Source: Armatimonadota bacterium (lineage in GTDB: Bacteria; Armatimonadota; HRBIN16). Taken from it: a stretch of 64,000 nt of DNA. Below, in pieces: positions 14,316 to 23,011 of this stretch (within the stretch, counting starts at the first letter, position 1; each line of letters begins with the position of its first letter). The position numbers and the translations under genes are program-made. Location of the stretch: positions 444,317-508,316 of the forward strand of contig BPGU01000004.1 in NCBI GenBank assembly GCA_026003195.1, given 5' to 3'. The notes below the pieces were generated by a model. The model did not search any database. It saw only the letters and a list, made by a program, of their open reading frames with translations, and was not told the origin of the DNA.

Positions 14316-15737
14316 GTGCATTGGGAGCGATTGACTGAGCGTGCCCACCGCGTTATCTACAATGCTCTGCAAGAGGCAGCACACCTGGGCGAAAACTACG
14401 TGAGTACCGAGCACCTGCTACTGGCGCTGCTCCGTGAGAGCAATGCCACCGCACTCCAGGTGCTTCAGCAACTGGGGGTGAGCCCCAGCCGCTTGCGTAT
14501 GGAACTGGAGCGACAGGTGCCGCGAGGAGAGGACAGGGTTGGGCAGGAAACGCAGTTAACCCCTCGTGCTAAGCGCGCCGTCGATTTCGCCTACGATGAG
14601 GCGCGTCGGCTCCATCATCACCACATCGGCACCGAGCACCTGCTGCTGGGATTACTCCGCGAGGCAGAGGGGCTTGCGGGCAGAATGCTCCAGCAGATGG
14701 GGGTAGACCTCGAACGGGCGCGGATGGCGGTGCAGGCGGTGAGGGAGAGCAGAGGGGTGCCCTCCGCAGAGGTCACTATCTCGCGAACAGATGTGCTGCG
14801 CGGCTTGCAGGGGCGCGACCTGCTGGGTATCCACGACCTCACTTCTGAGGAATGTATCGCCCTGCTGCAGCTGGCGGCGGAAATGAAGCAGGCGACGCGC
14901 CAGGGAAACGAGGTCGTTCGCTGGAAGCGGCCGCACCTGCTGGCGATGATTTTCGAGAAGCCCTCCCTGCGCACGCGCTTCACCTTCGAAGCGGCGATGG
15001 TGCAGCTGGGCGGACACGCCATCTACCTTTCGCCGAATGAAATCGGGCTGGGCAAGCGCGAAAGCGTGGCGGACGTAGCACGCAACCTGGAACGGTGGTG
15101 TCAGGTCATCATGGCGCGAGTGTTCTCGCACCAGACGCTGGTGGAACTGGCGCAGCATGCGAACGTTCCCGTCATTAACGCCCTGAGCGACCTCGAGCAT
15201 CCCTGTCAGGCACTCGCCGACTTCCAGACGCTCATCGAGCACAAAGGCGAGGCGAAGGGCAAACATCTGGTGTTCGTAGGCGACGGCAACAATGTGGCGC
15301 ACAGCCTGATGCTGCTGGCGGCAAAGCTGGGCACGCACTTCACCATCGCCTGCCCGCAGGGCTACGAGCCGAACGAGCATATCCTTGCGCTGGCGAGGGA
15401 GATCGCCTCCGCCACCGGTGCGTTGATTACCGTCATGCGCGACCCGAAGGAGGCGGTACGCACCGCCGATGCCATCTACACCGATGTGTGGGCGAGCATG
15501 GGGCAGGAGCACGAGGCGGAACAACGCAAGCAGGTATTCCAGCCCTATCAGGTGAACGCGGAACTGCTGCAGGCGGCGAAGCCGGGCGCGATAGTGATGC
15601 ACTGCCTGCCTGCCCATCGCGGCGAGGAGATTACCGACGAGGTGATGGACGGCGCGCAGTCGGTGGTGTTTGACCAGGCGGAGAACCGTCTGCACGCGCA
15701 AAAGGCGGTGCTTGCCGCGCTGGTTGGGGACTGGTAG
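14316..15737 (+). CDS. argF: Clp_N domain fused to ornithine carbamoyltransferase
   Basis: A 473-residue protein. Residues about 1-145 are two Clp_N repeats as in ClpA/ClpC/ClpB N-domains, with [16 protein letters not shown] and then HHIGTEHLLLGLLREAEG. A complete ornithine carbamoyltransferase follows (about 160-473): carbamoyl-phosphate site EKPSLRTRFTFE, HPCQALADF, and ornithine motif MHCLPAHRGEEI. The enzyme makes citrulline from ornithine and carbamoyl phosphate in arginine synthesis. The GTG start has GGGGAGG eight bases upstream and lies below a TTGCAC-18-TACAAT promoter. No AAA+ domain is present, so the N-part cannot act as an unfoldase. It may dock the enzyme to adaptor proteins or a Clp protease. 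The downstream glycosyltransferase starts two bases after the stop. Confidence 0.88.
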   Translation: MHWERLTERAHRVIYNALQEAAHLGENYVSTEHLLLALLRESNATALQVLQQLGVSPSRLRMELERQVPRGEDRVGQETQLTPRAKRAVDFAYDEARRLHHHHIGTEHLLLGLLREAEGLAGRMLQQMGVDLERARMAVQAVRESRGVPSAEVTISRTDVLRGLQGRDLLGIHDLTSEECIALLQLAAEMKQATRQGNEVVRWKRPHLLAMIFEKPSLRTRFTFEAAMVQLGGHAIYLSPNEIGLGKRESVADVARNLERWCQVIMARVFSHQTLVELAQHANVPVINALSDLEHPCQALADFQTLIEHKGEAKGKHLVFVGDGNNVAHSLMLLAAKLGTHFTIACPQGYEPNEHILALAREIASATGALITVMRDPKEAVRTADAIYTDVWASMGQEHEAEQRKQVFQPYQVNAELLQAAKPGAIVMHCLPAHRGEEITDEVMDGAQSVVFDQAENRLHAQKAVLAALVGDW

Positions 15738-15739
15738 CG

Positions 15740-16633
15740 ATGCCTCTGGTGAGCGTGGTGCTGACCAGCTACAACCACGCACCTTACCTGCCGCAGGCGA
15801 TAGAAAGCGCGCTGAGGCAGACGCTGGAGGACAGGGAGATTATCGCCATAGATGACGCCAGCACAGACGACTCGCCTCAAATCCTGCAACGCTACGCTGA
15901 CCGCGTGCGTGTCGTGTTGCACGCGAGCAATCGTGGCACGTACGCCACCCTCAACGAAGGCATCGCGCTGAGCCACGCGCCGTATATCGCCATCCTGAAC
16001 TCGGACGACGTGTGGCTGCCGGACAAGCTGCAGAAGCAGCTGGCGGTAATGGAGAGCGACCCGCGTGTCGGGCTGGTGCATACCGGCTTCCGGCTCATCG
16101 ACGCCGAAGGCAACCCGATAGGGGGCGACCCGCTGGGCGTGCGCTTCCATCCCAACCCGCAGGGCGACCTTCTGCCGGATCTGCTCACGCGCAATCTGTT
16201 CATCACCTCCTCCGTGATGTTCCGGCGAGACTGCGTGCAAAGGTGTGGCGCGTTTGAGGAACACCTGTTCGGCATGGGCGACTGGGACCTGTGGCTGCGC
16301 ATCGCCGAGCACTATCTGGTCGGCTACGTGCCTGAACCGTTGACGCTATACCGCCTGCATGGGCAGAACACCATGTATCAGAGCGCGCGTATGCTGGAAG
16401 ACGACCTGTGGATTCACGAGGAGCGCATCCGCAAGCGCATCCCCGAGCTGCTCCGGCGGGACGGCTGGCGGATGCGACGTGCTATCGGCATCGCGCTGGC
16501 GGCACTGGGCGTGATTTATGACAGGATGGGGCGGCGAGACAAAGCGCGTGAAGCGTTTCTGCAGAGCCTGCGCTACTACCCCTGGCGGCTGAAGACGTGG
16601 CTGCGGCTGCTCCTGGTACTCCGCCACACGTGA
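15740..16633 (+). CDS. Glycosyltransferase family 2
   Basis: A 297-residue GT-A enzyme opening MPLVSVVLTSYNHAPYLPQA, with the UDP-binding IAIDDASTDDSPQI and the metal-binding DxD-type motif LNSDDVWLPDK. FGMGDWDLWLRIAEHY is the typical acceptor-site ED/WDLW region. The final 80 residues are basic and helical and may contact membrane. The ATG lies two bases after the fusion-gene stop, so translation is coupled even though the pathways seem unrelated. The sugar donor is unknown. Confidence 0.9.
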   Translation: MPLVSVVLTSYNHAPYLPQAIESALRQTLEDREIIAIDDASTDDSPQILQRYADRVRVVLHASNRGTYATLNEGIALSHAPYIAILNSDDVWLPDKLQKQLAVMESDPRVGLVHTGFRLIDAEGNPIGGDPLGVRFHPNPQGDLLPDLLTRNLFITSSVMFRRDCVQRCGAFEEHLFGMGDWDLWLRIAEHYLVGYVPEPLTLYRLHGQNTMYQSARMLEDDLWIHEERIRKRIPELLRRDGWRMRRAIGIALAALGVIYDRMGRRDKAREAFLQSLRYYPWRLKTWLRLLLVLRHT

Positions 16634-16713
16634 GACCTGTCGCAACCTTACGGGCGCGAGGAAGGCGATGCTCCTGCCGAGCCGTTGTGGTGTTTGCTCA
16701 CGGCTGAAGGTGA

Positions 16714-17940
16714 CTACCGCACCCGGGCAAAGCGCAGCTTGCCCACGCGAATCACCGCGCCGTGCAGAGAGGCGACCTCTATCTCCTCGTTGGGGTCGGC
16801 GTGGCGCACGCCGTTGATTTCCACCGCCCCCTGCTGAATCATGCGCCGCCCCTCGCTGTTGCTGCTCACCAGTCCTAACGCAGAGAGCAGGCGCGGGAGC
16901 CACACCTTGCCATCCTTCACGATGTCCGCCGGCACCTCGTACTCGGGCATCTCTTCGGGCATCTCGCGCGCCGAGAAGACGCGCATGAACTCGCGGTCCG
17001 CCTCCTGTGCCGCTTCTGTGCTGTGGTAGATGCTCACAATCTCGCGGGCGAGACGACGCTTGACCTCCATCGGATGCAACGTGCCGTTGTTCAGCCCCAG
17101 CGCAATCTCGCGCACTTCGTCCATCGGCACGTCGGTGCACAGTTCGAAGTACGACACCATCAGCTCATCGGGCAACGACATCACCTTGCCGAACATCTGG
17201 TCGGGCGGTTCGGTAATGCCGATGTAGTTGCCCAGCGATTTGCTCATCTTCTCCACGCCGTCCAGCCCGACGAGCAGGGGCATGGCGAGCACCACCTGCG
17301 GGTCCTGCCCGTATTCGCGTTGCAGGTCGCGCCCCACCAGGTTATTGAAAATCTGGTCGGTGCCGCCCATCTCGATGTCCGACTGGATAGCCACCGAGTC
17401 GTAACCCTGGCATAGCGGGTAGAGGATTTCGTGCATGCCCAGCGGCTTGCCCTCGGCGAGGCGGTTCTGGAAGTCGTCGCGCTCCAGGATGCGCGCCACC
17501 GTGTATTTGGACGCCAGCTGTATCACGTCGGCGAAGGTCATCTTGCCGAGCCAGTCGCTATTGAAGTAGATTTCGGTACGTTCGGGCATCAGGATGCGGT
17601 ACAGTTGCTGTTGATAGGTACGGGCGTTCTCCTCCACCTCCGCACGCGACAGCTGGGGGCGGGTTTTGCTGCGCCCGGTAGGGTCGCCGATCATGGCGGT
17701 AAAGTCACCGATGATGAGGCAGGCGATATGTCCGAACTCCTGAAACTGGCGCAATTTGCGCAGCACCACCGCAAAGCCCAGGTGAATATCGGGTGCAGTG
17801 GGGTCCAAGCCCAGCTTCACGCGCAGAGGTTTGCCCGTCCGTGCCGATTTCTCCAGCTTCTCGCGCAGACCGTCTTCAGGGATAATCGCCGCCACCCCGC
17901 GTTGCAGCACTTGCAGTTGATGTTCGATACTCACCATCAT
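16714..17940 (-). CDS. tyrS: Tyrosyl-tRNA synthetase
   Basis: A 408-residue class I aminoacyl-tRNA synthetase. It has the HIGH-equivalent HLGFAVVLRKL, the tyrosine/ATP pocket GLDPTAPD and MGGTDQIFNN, the KMSKS loop EKMSKSLGNY, and a C-terminal S4 RNA-binding domain (about 345-408, EGRRMIQQGAVEINGV). It charges tRNA-Tyr. Two adjacent ATG codons at 17935-17940 have GGAG six bases before the first. The longer frame to 18093 has no family similarity and approaches the tRNA-Val gene. Confidence 0.95.
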   Translation of the reverse strand: MMVSIEHQLQVLQRGVAAIIPEDGLREKLEKSARTGKPLRVKLGLDPTAPDIHLGFAVVLRKLRQFQEFGHIACLIIGDFTAMIGDPTGRSKTRPQLSRAEVEENARTYQQQLYRILMPERTEIYFNSDWLGKMTFADVIQLASKYTVARILERDDFQNRLAEGKPLGMHEILYPLCQGYDSVAIQSDIEMGGTDQIFNNLVGRDLQREYGQDPQVVLAMPLLVGLDGVEKMSKSLGNYIGITEPPDQMFGKVMSLPDELMVSYFELCTDVPMDEVREIALGLNNGTLHPMEVKRRLAREIVSIYHSTEAAQEADREFMRVFSAREMPEEMPEYEVPADIVKDGKVWLPRLLSALGLVSSNSEGRRMIQQGAVEINGVRHADPNEEIEVASLHGAVIRVGKLRFARVR

Positions 17941-18132
17941 CCTCTGCTCCAGCGATGAGGGCAGTGCCGACCTGCCCGTACTGTACCGTTGGGTTATGTT
18001 ACCAAATTGGAGGGTGGTTGCGCAACTGCTCCTGCGCGGAAACCGAAGACGCCCTGAGAGAGACCAGCTCGTTGCAGGTTCCAGTTTTGGCATCCATCAC
18101 AACGTGCTGTGTGTGGGGAGTAGCACATATAG

Positions 18133-18206
18133 TGGTGGGCGGTAGTGGATTCAAACCACTGACCCCTCGTTGTCAACGAGGCGCTCTTCCGCTGCGCCAA
18201 CTGCCC
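18133..18206 (-). tRNA. tRNA-Val (anticodon GAC)
   Basis: Acceptor GGGCAGT/ACCGCCC, anticodon stem CCTCG/CGAGG with loop TTGACAA (anticodon GAC), T-arm AGTGG-TTTGAAT-CCACT, discriminator A and encoded CCA. The acceptor has one A-C mismatch at pair 5-68, and the T-loop starts TTTGA instead of TTCGA. The rest is regular. Confidence 0.85.
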
Positions 18207-18228
18207 ACAAGCTCTGTATTATAGCACC

Positions 18229-18834
18229 TCAGGGATTGTCAAACTGGCGTAGCGCTTCGTGCAGCGGGGGACGTTCCCACAGCCAGCGCACAGGTAGTCG
18301 CAAACCCTTCAGCACCTCACTGTGGTAGATGCCTTCTGCATCTTCATAGCGCCGCACGTAACGACCGTCCGCTCCCAACACGAAAAAGTCCACCCGTCGC
18401 TCGTCGGGGTCTATGACCCAGTATTCGGGAATGCCTTCCAGTTCGTATTCGGCATACTTTTCACCCCGGTCACGCAGCAGGCTTTCGGGGGAGGTAATCT
18501 CCACCACCAGGTCTGCCCCACCTTCCAGATAGGTGTCATGCAAACGGTGCAGGTTCTGGTTGGCAACGAAAATCAGGTCGGGTTCACGCCCACGCTCACT
18601 GCGCAATAAACGCATCTGGAAGGGGGCGGAGACCACACGTCCCAGTTCGTACCGCTGCACAAAAGCACGAATCAGTGCGTGGAGAAAGCCCGCAATGTCC
18701 TGATGCTCTAGTCTTGCAGGCGACAAATAGACCACCTCCCCGTCCACCCACTCCGCGAGCGTGTCTTCGTCTATCTGTTCTAAGAACTGCTCGTAAGTGA
18801 TTTTCACCTTTCCCGACGGTGCAGGCAGTGCCAT
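18229..18834 (-). CDS. Uma2-family (DUF820) putative endonuclease, copy 1
   Basis: A 201-residue protein of the Uma2/DUF820 group, a PD-(D/E)XK-like fold common in cyanobacteria and Chloroflexi and predicted to be a nuclease. The core motifs are GREPDLIFVANQN (catalytic Asp), ADLVVEITSPESLLRDRGEK (E...K) and EGIPEYWVIDPDERRVDFF. It is nearly identical to the next gene upstream except for residues about 36-69. The region before the start, including CATCACCCCTTCGGGTAT on the forward strand, is also duplicated. Biological role unknown; these genes often move and duplicate. Confidence 0.85.
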   Translation of the reverse strand: MALPAPSGKVKITYEQFLEQIDEDTLAEWVDGEVVYLSPARLEHQDIAGFLHALIRAFVQRYELGRVVSAPFQMRLLRSERGREPDLIFVANQNLHRLHDTYLEGGADLVVEITSPESLLRDRGEKYAEYELEGIPEYWVIDPDERRVDFFVLGADGRYVRRYEDAEGIYHSEVLKGLRLPVRWLWERPPLHEALRQFDNP

Positions 18835-18865
18835 CTCGCATCACCCCTTCGGGTATGTTCCTCAT

Positions 18866-19462
18866 TTACGTCCAGGAGATTGCCTCATGCAGGGGTGGAC
18901 GTTCCCACAGCCAGCGCACAGGTAGTCGCAAACCCTTCAGCACCTCACTGTGGTAGATGCCTTCTGCATCTTCATAGCGCCGCACGTAACGACCGTCCGC
19001 TCCCAACACGAAAAAGTCCACCCGTCGCTCGTCGGGGTCTATGACCCAGTATTCGGGAATGCCTTCCAGTTCGTATTCGGCATACTTTTCACCCCGGTCA
19101 CGCAGCAGGCTTTCGGGGGAGGTAATCTCCACCACCAGGTCTGCCCCACCTTCCAGATAGGTGTCATGCAAACGGTGCAGGTTCTGGTTGGCAACGAAAA
19201 TCAGGTCGGGTTCACGCCCACGCTCACTGCGCAATAAACGCATCTGGAAGGGAGCAGATACTGCGACGCCCATCGGATACTTGTCCAGGAACGCGCCGAT
19301 GTAGCGCAAAAGCCAATCGGAAACCAGCTGGTGCTCCAGGCTGGCAGGCGACAAAGAGACCACCTCCCCGTCCACCCACTCCGCGAGCGTGTCTTCGTCT
19401 ATCTGTTCTAAGAACTGCTCGTAAGTGATTTTCACCTTTCCCGACGGTGCAGGCAGTGCCAT
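18866..19462 (-). CDS. Uma2-family (DUF820) putative endonuclease, copy 2
   Basis: A 198-residue tandem paralogue of copy 1. Residues 1-35 and about 70-195 are identical, while residues about 36-69 differ strongly (LVSDWLLRYIGAFLDKYPMG here, DIAGFLHALIRAFVQRYELG there). The core motifs EPDLIFV and DLVVEITSPES are kept. The last few residues also differ, after HEA. Copy 2 lies 31 bases upstream of copy 1 in the same direction, so both may share a transcript. Confidence 0.85.
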   Translation of the reverse strand: MALPAPSGKVKITYEQFLEQIDEDTLAEWVDGEVVSLSPASLEHQLVSDWLLRYIGAFLDKYPMGVAVSAPFQMRLLRSERGREPDLIFVANQNLHRLHDTYLEGGADLVVEITSPESLLRDRGEKYAEYELEGIPEYWVIDPDERRVDFFVLGADGRYVRRYEDAEGIYHSEVLKGLRLPVRWLWERPPLHEAISWT

Positions 19463-19701
19463 CTCGCATCACCCCTTCGGGTATATTATGCATCACCAGG
19501 GGCAGGTATGACAAGGCGATCCTATCATTCACCACTACGCTGGGTGTGGCCCTCCGGCGAAGGTCAACTGCCTTTGCTTGCACGGTGGTGCCATGCCGGA
19601 CTGCCAACATGACAACGAGAAGGCATGTGGTACCAGCCCATGCGGCACATAGCCTGCTTCCAGAGCGAGAAGCGTATGACATCACGGAAGGAGGGTAGCC
19701 G

Positions 19702-20258
19702 ATGATTGCTGAGTTCGTCTCGACCGAGAAAGAGAGGGCAAGAACCACCGCTCTCAAAAGTCAGTGAATATATCATCTCGCTGTGCATTGGCGTTGCAGT
19801 GTTTGGGATAGTGCGCACTGCGGAGCGGCTTGCATTGTTCGGTTTGTGGGTTGTCTTCGGGTTCAGCAGTGATCTATCCTTTGCCGACGCCTGGAGCGAG
19901 AGCACGAGGTGGGTGTATGTCTGGTTTGAGTGCCAGGCTTCAGCTGGATACCCTGTCTGCTCGTAGGAGGCGGTATCGGTATTGCATCCTACTACATAAC
20001 TACTGTTGCGACCTCTGAACAGAGGAGCCTTTGGCGACGTCGGTTGTTCTGGGGTGTTATCTGCTTCTCTGGTCGTTCAGACACCTGCCGCTGGTGGTGA
20101 CACGGCTATCAGGCGCGCGGTCGGCGGCGGAAGGCGTGAGAATACTATTGTCTGTTTTGTTCCTTTACGCGATGAACGTGTTGTTCAGTGCGCTTGCTGT
20201 GTGGATAACCATCCTGACCACTCAAGGTTTTGTTTTGTGGAAGAGGGGGTATGCTTGA
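19702..20258 (+). pseudogene. Frameshifted small membrane-protein gene
   Basis: An ATG at 19702 with GGAGGG upstream starts MIAEFVSTEKERARTTALKS, which stops after 21 codons. Hydrophobic coding continues in another frame (EYIISLCIGVAVFGIVRTAE, then FGLWVVFGFSS), then back in the first (CLLVGGGIGIASYYITTVAT), then in the third (RILLSVLFLYAMNVLFSALA). The last piece ends TGATG, overlapping the prepilin start at 20258. Joined, these give a protein of about 180 residues with about four membrane helices and three frameshifts. It is either a decayed gene or a cluster of indel errors in the assembly. Confidence 0.5.
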
Positions 20259-20959
20259 TGCGGCGTGGTTTTACCTTGATGGAAATGATGATTGTGCTGG
20301 TAATCATCGCGCTGTTGGTAGCGTTGCTCTTGCCGGTTCTCCTCAGGGCGAGGCGGCACGCGCAGTCCACTCCGTGTACCAGCAACTTACGACAGCTGTA
20401 TTCAGCCTGGGCGATGTATCTTGAGGATACCGGTGGGAGATGGCCGAAGTTTCTCGTGGAGGTCTTACCTTATGCAGGGAATCGCGAGATTTTCCAGTGC
20501 CCACTGGATACGTACAACGGCATCATCACTGCGGAAACTCGTCGTGGAAAGTTTCCCGTTAGTTACTACTTTGTACCCTCTATGAAATGGTCATTGCACC
20601 TCCTATTCTCGGTGGATGAAAACCACGGCATCCTTGCTTGCATCCTGCATGGCGAGATGAGGCATCCCCGATATTTGCACCGGGGGCGAGGATTGTTCGA
20701 GCCCGACGCCGCGTTCGATGGGTTAACTCTGCGAGTGCGGAGAGACGGTTCGGTGCAGCGGGCGCAGGTGTTCAACGAGAGATGTGTTCGTGATGAAAAG
20801 GGCGTCCTACAACGCGACTACTGTAGTGGGATTTGTATACTGATGTGCATGAGGGACCAGAACGATCCCGCTGGTGCCTCGCGCCGGCAGACATTACGTA
20901 CGTGCCCTGTCCCCCTGAACCCTAGTTCGCAGACTCTTTTCAGAACGTTTGTACTTTGA
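20258..20959 (+). CDS. Type II/IV pseudopilin-like (prepilin) protein
   Basis: A 233-residue protein with a class III prepilin signal: short basic MRRG followed by FTLMEMMIVLVIIALLVALL, with Glu at position +5 after the cleavage Gly. The rest has the DUF1559-like CTSNLRQLYSAWAMYLEDTG and FQCPLDTYNG. Prepilin peptidase would cleave after Gly4 and methylate Phe. Its ATG overlaps the stop of the frameshifted membrane ORF, suggesting original coupling. The C-terminus overlaps the converging membrane-protein gene by 20 bases. Confidence 0.75.
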   Translation: MRRGFTLMEMMIVLVIIALLVALLLPVLLRARRHAQSTPCTSNLRQLYSAWAMYLEDTGGRWPKFLVEVLPYAGNREIFQCPLDTYNGIITAETRRGKFPVSYYFVPSMKWSLHLLFSVDENHGILACILHGEMRHPRYLHRGRGLFEPDAAFDGLTLRVRRDGSVQRAQVFNERCVRDEKGVLQRDYCSGICILMCMRDQNDPAGASRRQTLRTCPVPLNPSSQTLFRTFVL

Positions 20960-21647
20960 GCCAGTCCCTCAACAGAAACTGCAACCGTTCCAGAAACACC
21001 GCCATACGGGTCATCACCGTATTGCCGAAGAACGCGCCGAAGCTAATCATCAGCAACCAGCGTCCCAGCTTTGCCGTGTGGCGAACGGGTGCCCATTTGT
21101 GCTCAAACGAGAAGAAGAAGTACACCATCACGCACGCTATCGTGCCCACAAAGATGATATTGTTCAGCGACATCCATAGCGAGACAGGGGCGGTGCTCCC
21201 TCCCACCAGGGGGGTCCCATCGGCACGAGCGATCAACGGGCGGAAGGAGTCGGCAATCTGCGGCATGTTCATCAGCAGCTGCTGCTTGAACACCACGCCC
21301 GCACCTGCACCCAGCGTCATGCCAATCACGACGCGCGAAAGCCACAGGTACTTGCGGCTGAACTGGAAGTACCACAGCGTGCCCAGCAAGCCCACCAGCA
21401 CCCACAACGCCTTCGCACTGCCGGGCGCAAAGCCGTCCATCACCGCTGCGAAGCCCTGCGTCATCGGCTCCCACCACAGCGGCTGGAGCACCTGTTTCCA
21501 CATGATGATGAAATTGTAGCCCACGCCCAGACCAATCATCACGTTCAGCAGCAGGCGGTACAGCTTGTTATCGCTGATGAGGTAAGAGTAGATTCCCAGG
21601 GTGACTATCGCCGCCAGCCAGATTTGCCAGGTTGCTGCGCCTTCCAT
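20940..21647 (-). CDS. Multi-pass membrane protein, unknown function
   Basis: A 235-residue protein with about six hydrophobic helices (IWLAAIVTLGIYSYLI, LLNVMIGLGVGYNFIIMW, ALWVLVGLLGTLWYF, VVIGMTLGAGAGVVF, IIFVGTIACVMVYFFF, LLMISFGAFFGNTVM). The ATG overlaps the stop of the upstream gene (TGATG), and GGAGGAGGAG supplies the ribosome site. I recognise no family. It is the last gene of a three-gene leftward membrane-protein operon (22916 to 20940), so the products may form one complex. Confidence 0.75.
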   Translation of the reverse strand: MEGAATWQIWLAAIVTLGIYSYLISDNKLYRLLLNVMIGLGVGYNFIIMWKQVLQPLWWEPMTQGFAAVMDGFAPGSAKALWVLVGLLGTLWYFQFSRKYLWLSRVVIGMTLGAGAGVVFKQQLLMNMPQIADSFRPLIARADGTPLVGGSTAPVSLWMSLNNIIFVGTIACVMVYFFFSFEHKWAPVRHTAKLGRWLLMISFGAFFGNTVMTRMAVFLERLQFLLRDWLKVQTF

Positions 21648-22504
21648 CAGCTCCTCCTCCTGCGTGCGGCAAAATAACCGACGTTGCCCAGTATCACCGC
21701 CACGATAATCACCAGGTGCCCAAACGCCTGCGGTACGATGAGCCTGGTGCCCATGCTGTTGCGCTCGCGGATGTCGGGGTGGAGCAGGGCATCGTACTCC
21801 GCCGCGCCGCGCACCCCCACCAGCATCCCCACCAGTTGCCCCGACAGCAGGTAGCGGTAATAGGTGGTGGACTGGATGCCCGCGCAGCCGAACGCAATGG
21901 GTGTGCCATACACACCGTGTACGAAGGGTATCCAGTCCTCCAGCGGCGAGTAGGTGACGGAGTAAATCAGGTAGATGTCCTCGATGTTGCGCACGCGCTG
22001 CATCAGAGGCAGGCGCTGGGTGTCGTCCAGCGAATAGCCGCGCGAGTCCTTTTTATATTGCTGGCGGATGTCCTTGGCGATTTGCTGCATCGCCTGCCAG
22101 CCGCCTTTGGTATAGCCCAGGTTCACCCAGTCCACACCGTACCGGCGGTCAGGGAACTTCTCGCGAACCAGCTTTTCGATCACCTTGTCGGCGAACTGCG
22201 GTCCCAACGGCGTAATCTCTACCGACGTGACGATGAAAGGGATGCGCTTGCGCAGCAGGTGTTCGAACACCACTTCCACCTGCCCCCAGTTCTCGCCCTG
22301 ACTGCCTGCATCCCATGCGCTGTCCACCAGGACCACCTTGCCGGGAGGGCACTTTTCAATAAACTCGTACAGCCTGCGCGTTTCGGGCGAGACGTATACC
22401 GGCAGCTTGATGTTCACCACGAACGGCAGCGCACACGCCAGCCAGATGGATAGGTAGATCCACCGTCGGTCAATCGCCTGCAACTTCGAGAGCCATTCTA
22501 TCAT
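21647..22504 (-). CDS. Membrane-anchored protein, unknown function
   Basis: A 285-residue protein with an N-terminal membrane helix (WIYLSIWLACALPFVVNI), a soluble extracytoplasmic-type domain of about 220 residues, and a C-terminal helix (GHLVIIVAVILGNVGYF) ending in Arg-Arg-Arg-Arg-Ser. The middle contains KCPPGKVVLVDSAWDAGSQG and DWIPFVHGVYGTPIAFGCAG, an alpha/beta pattern without a motif I can name. The ATG at 22504 starts just before the first helix; the longer frame to 22582 adds a poor N-terminus. It overlaps the downstream gene by one base. Confidence 0.7.
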   Translation of the reverse strand: MIEWLSKLQAIDRRWIYLSIWLACALPFVVNIKLPVYVSPETRRLYEFIEKCPPGKVVLVDSAWDAGSQGENWGQVEVVFEHLLRKRIPFIVTSVEITPLGPQFADKVIEKLVREKFPDRRYGVDWVNLGYTKGGWQAMQQIAKDIRQQYKKDSRGYSLDDTQRLPLMQRVRNIEDIYLIYSVTYSPLEDWIPFVHGVYGTPIAFGCAGIQSTTYYRYLLSGQLVGMLVGVRGAAEYDALLHPDIRERNSMGTRLIVPQAFGHLVIIVAVILGNVGYFAARRRRS

Positions 22505-22559
22505 GATGTTGTGCCCTGTTCGGTATTTTGGACAAAGTAGTTGCTTGAACAAATCTATT

Positions 22560-22916
22560 TTATCCGTCGCATGCGAAAGCACCTGCTGCGTAATGACAAA
22601 CGTATGTCAGACCCATGGATAACAGGAACCCCATCCAGTAACCGGTCATTTTGAAGAATGAGCGAAGGCTGCTGCCCAAGGTGTCGGTCAAGGGGGAAAA
22701 GATTCCTGCAAAGAGGAGCAGCGTTGCTGTCGCGGTGCCACGTCTTGCGTTTCTTTGTGCCTGTCTTTGCAGACGCATGAACAACCTGCGCGCGAACCCT
22801 CTGACCGGCTTGCTGCGTCGCATCACGGCGTACAGAATCATCACGACGTAAAAGGTTATCACGGCCCATTGCCCCATGCAAAGATAATCGGCGTGCTGTA
22901 GGCGTACAGGTTCCAT
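22560..22916 (-). CDS. Small membrane protein, unknown function
   Basis: A 118-residue protein with two or three hydrophobic segments (WAVITFYVVMILYAVM, TATLLLFAGIFSPL, WMGFLLSMGLTYVCHYAAG) and a very basic stretch between them (RRLFMRLQRQAQRNARR). The ATG at 22916 has GGGAGG eight bases upstream, which decides the start over the longer open frame. It lies 55 bases upstream of the next membrane gene and probably begins the operon. Confidence 0.65.
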   Translation of the reverse strand: MEPVRLQHADYLCMGQWAVITFYVVMILYAVMRRSKPVRGFARRLFMRLQRQAQRNARRGTATATLLLFAGIFSPLTDTLGSSLRSFFKMTGYWMGFLLSMGLTYVCHYAAGAFACDG

Positions 22917-23011
22917 ATATGCCGCCTCCCAATCGATGCAGGCAACATAAGCACGGGGTCTCCCTCCCACCCTCCAGTTTATCCTCACAGGGCGCGAAGC
23001 CCGAAGACCTC

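Noticed and set aside
19508-19698. Short rightward ORFs before the frameshifted membrane gene
   Set aside because: No ribosome site, no hydrophobic or family-like pattern, and partly repeat-derived.
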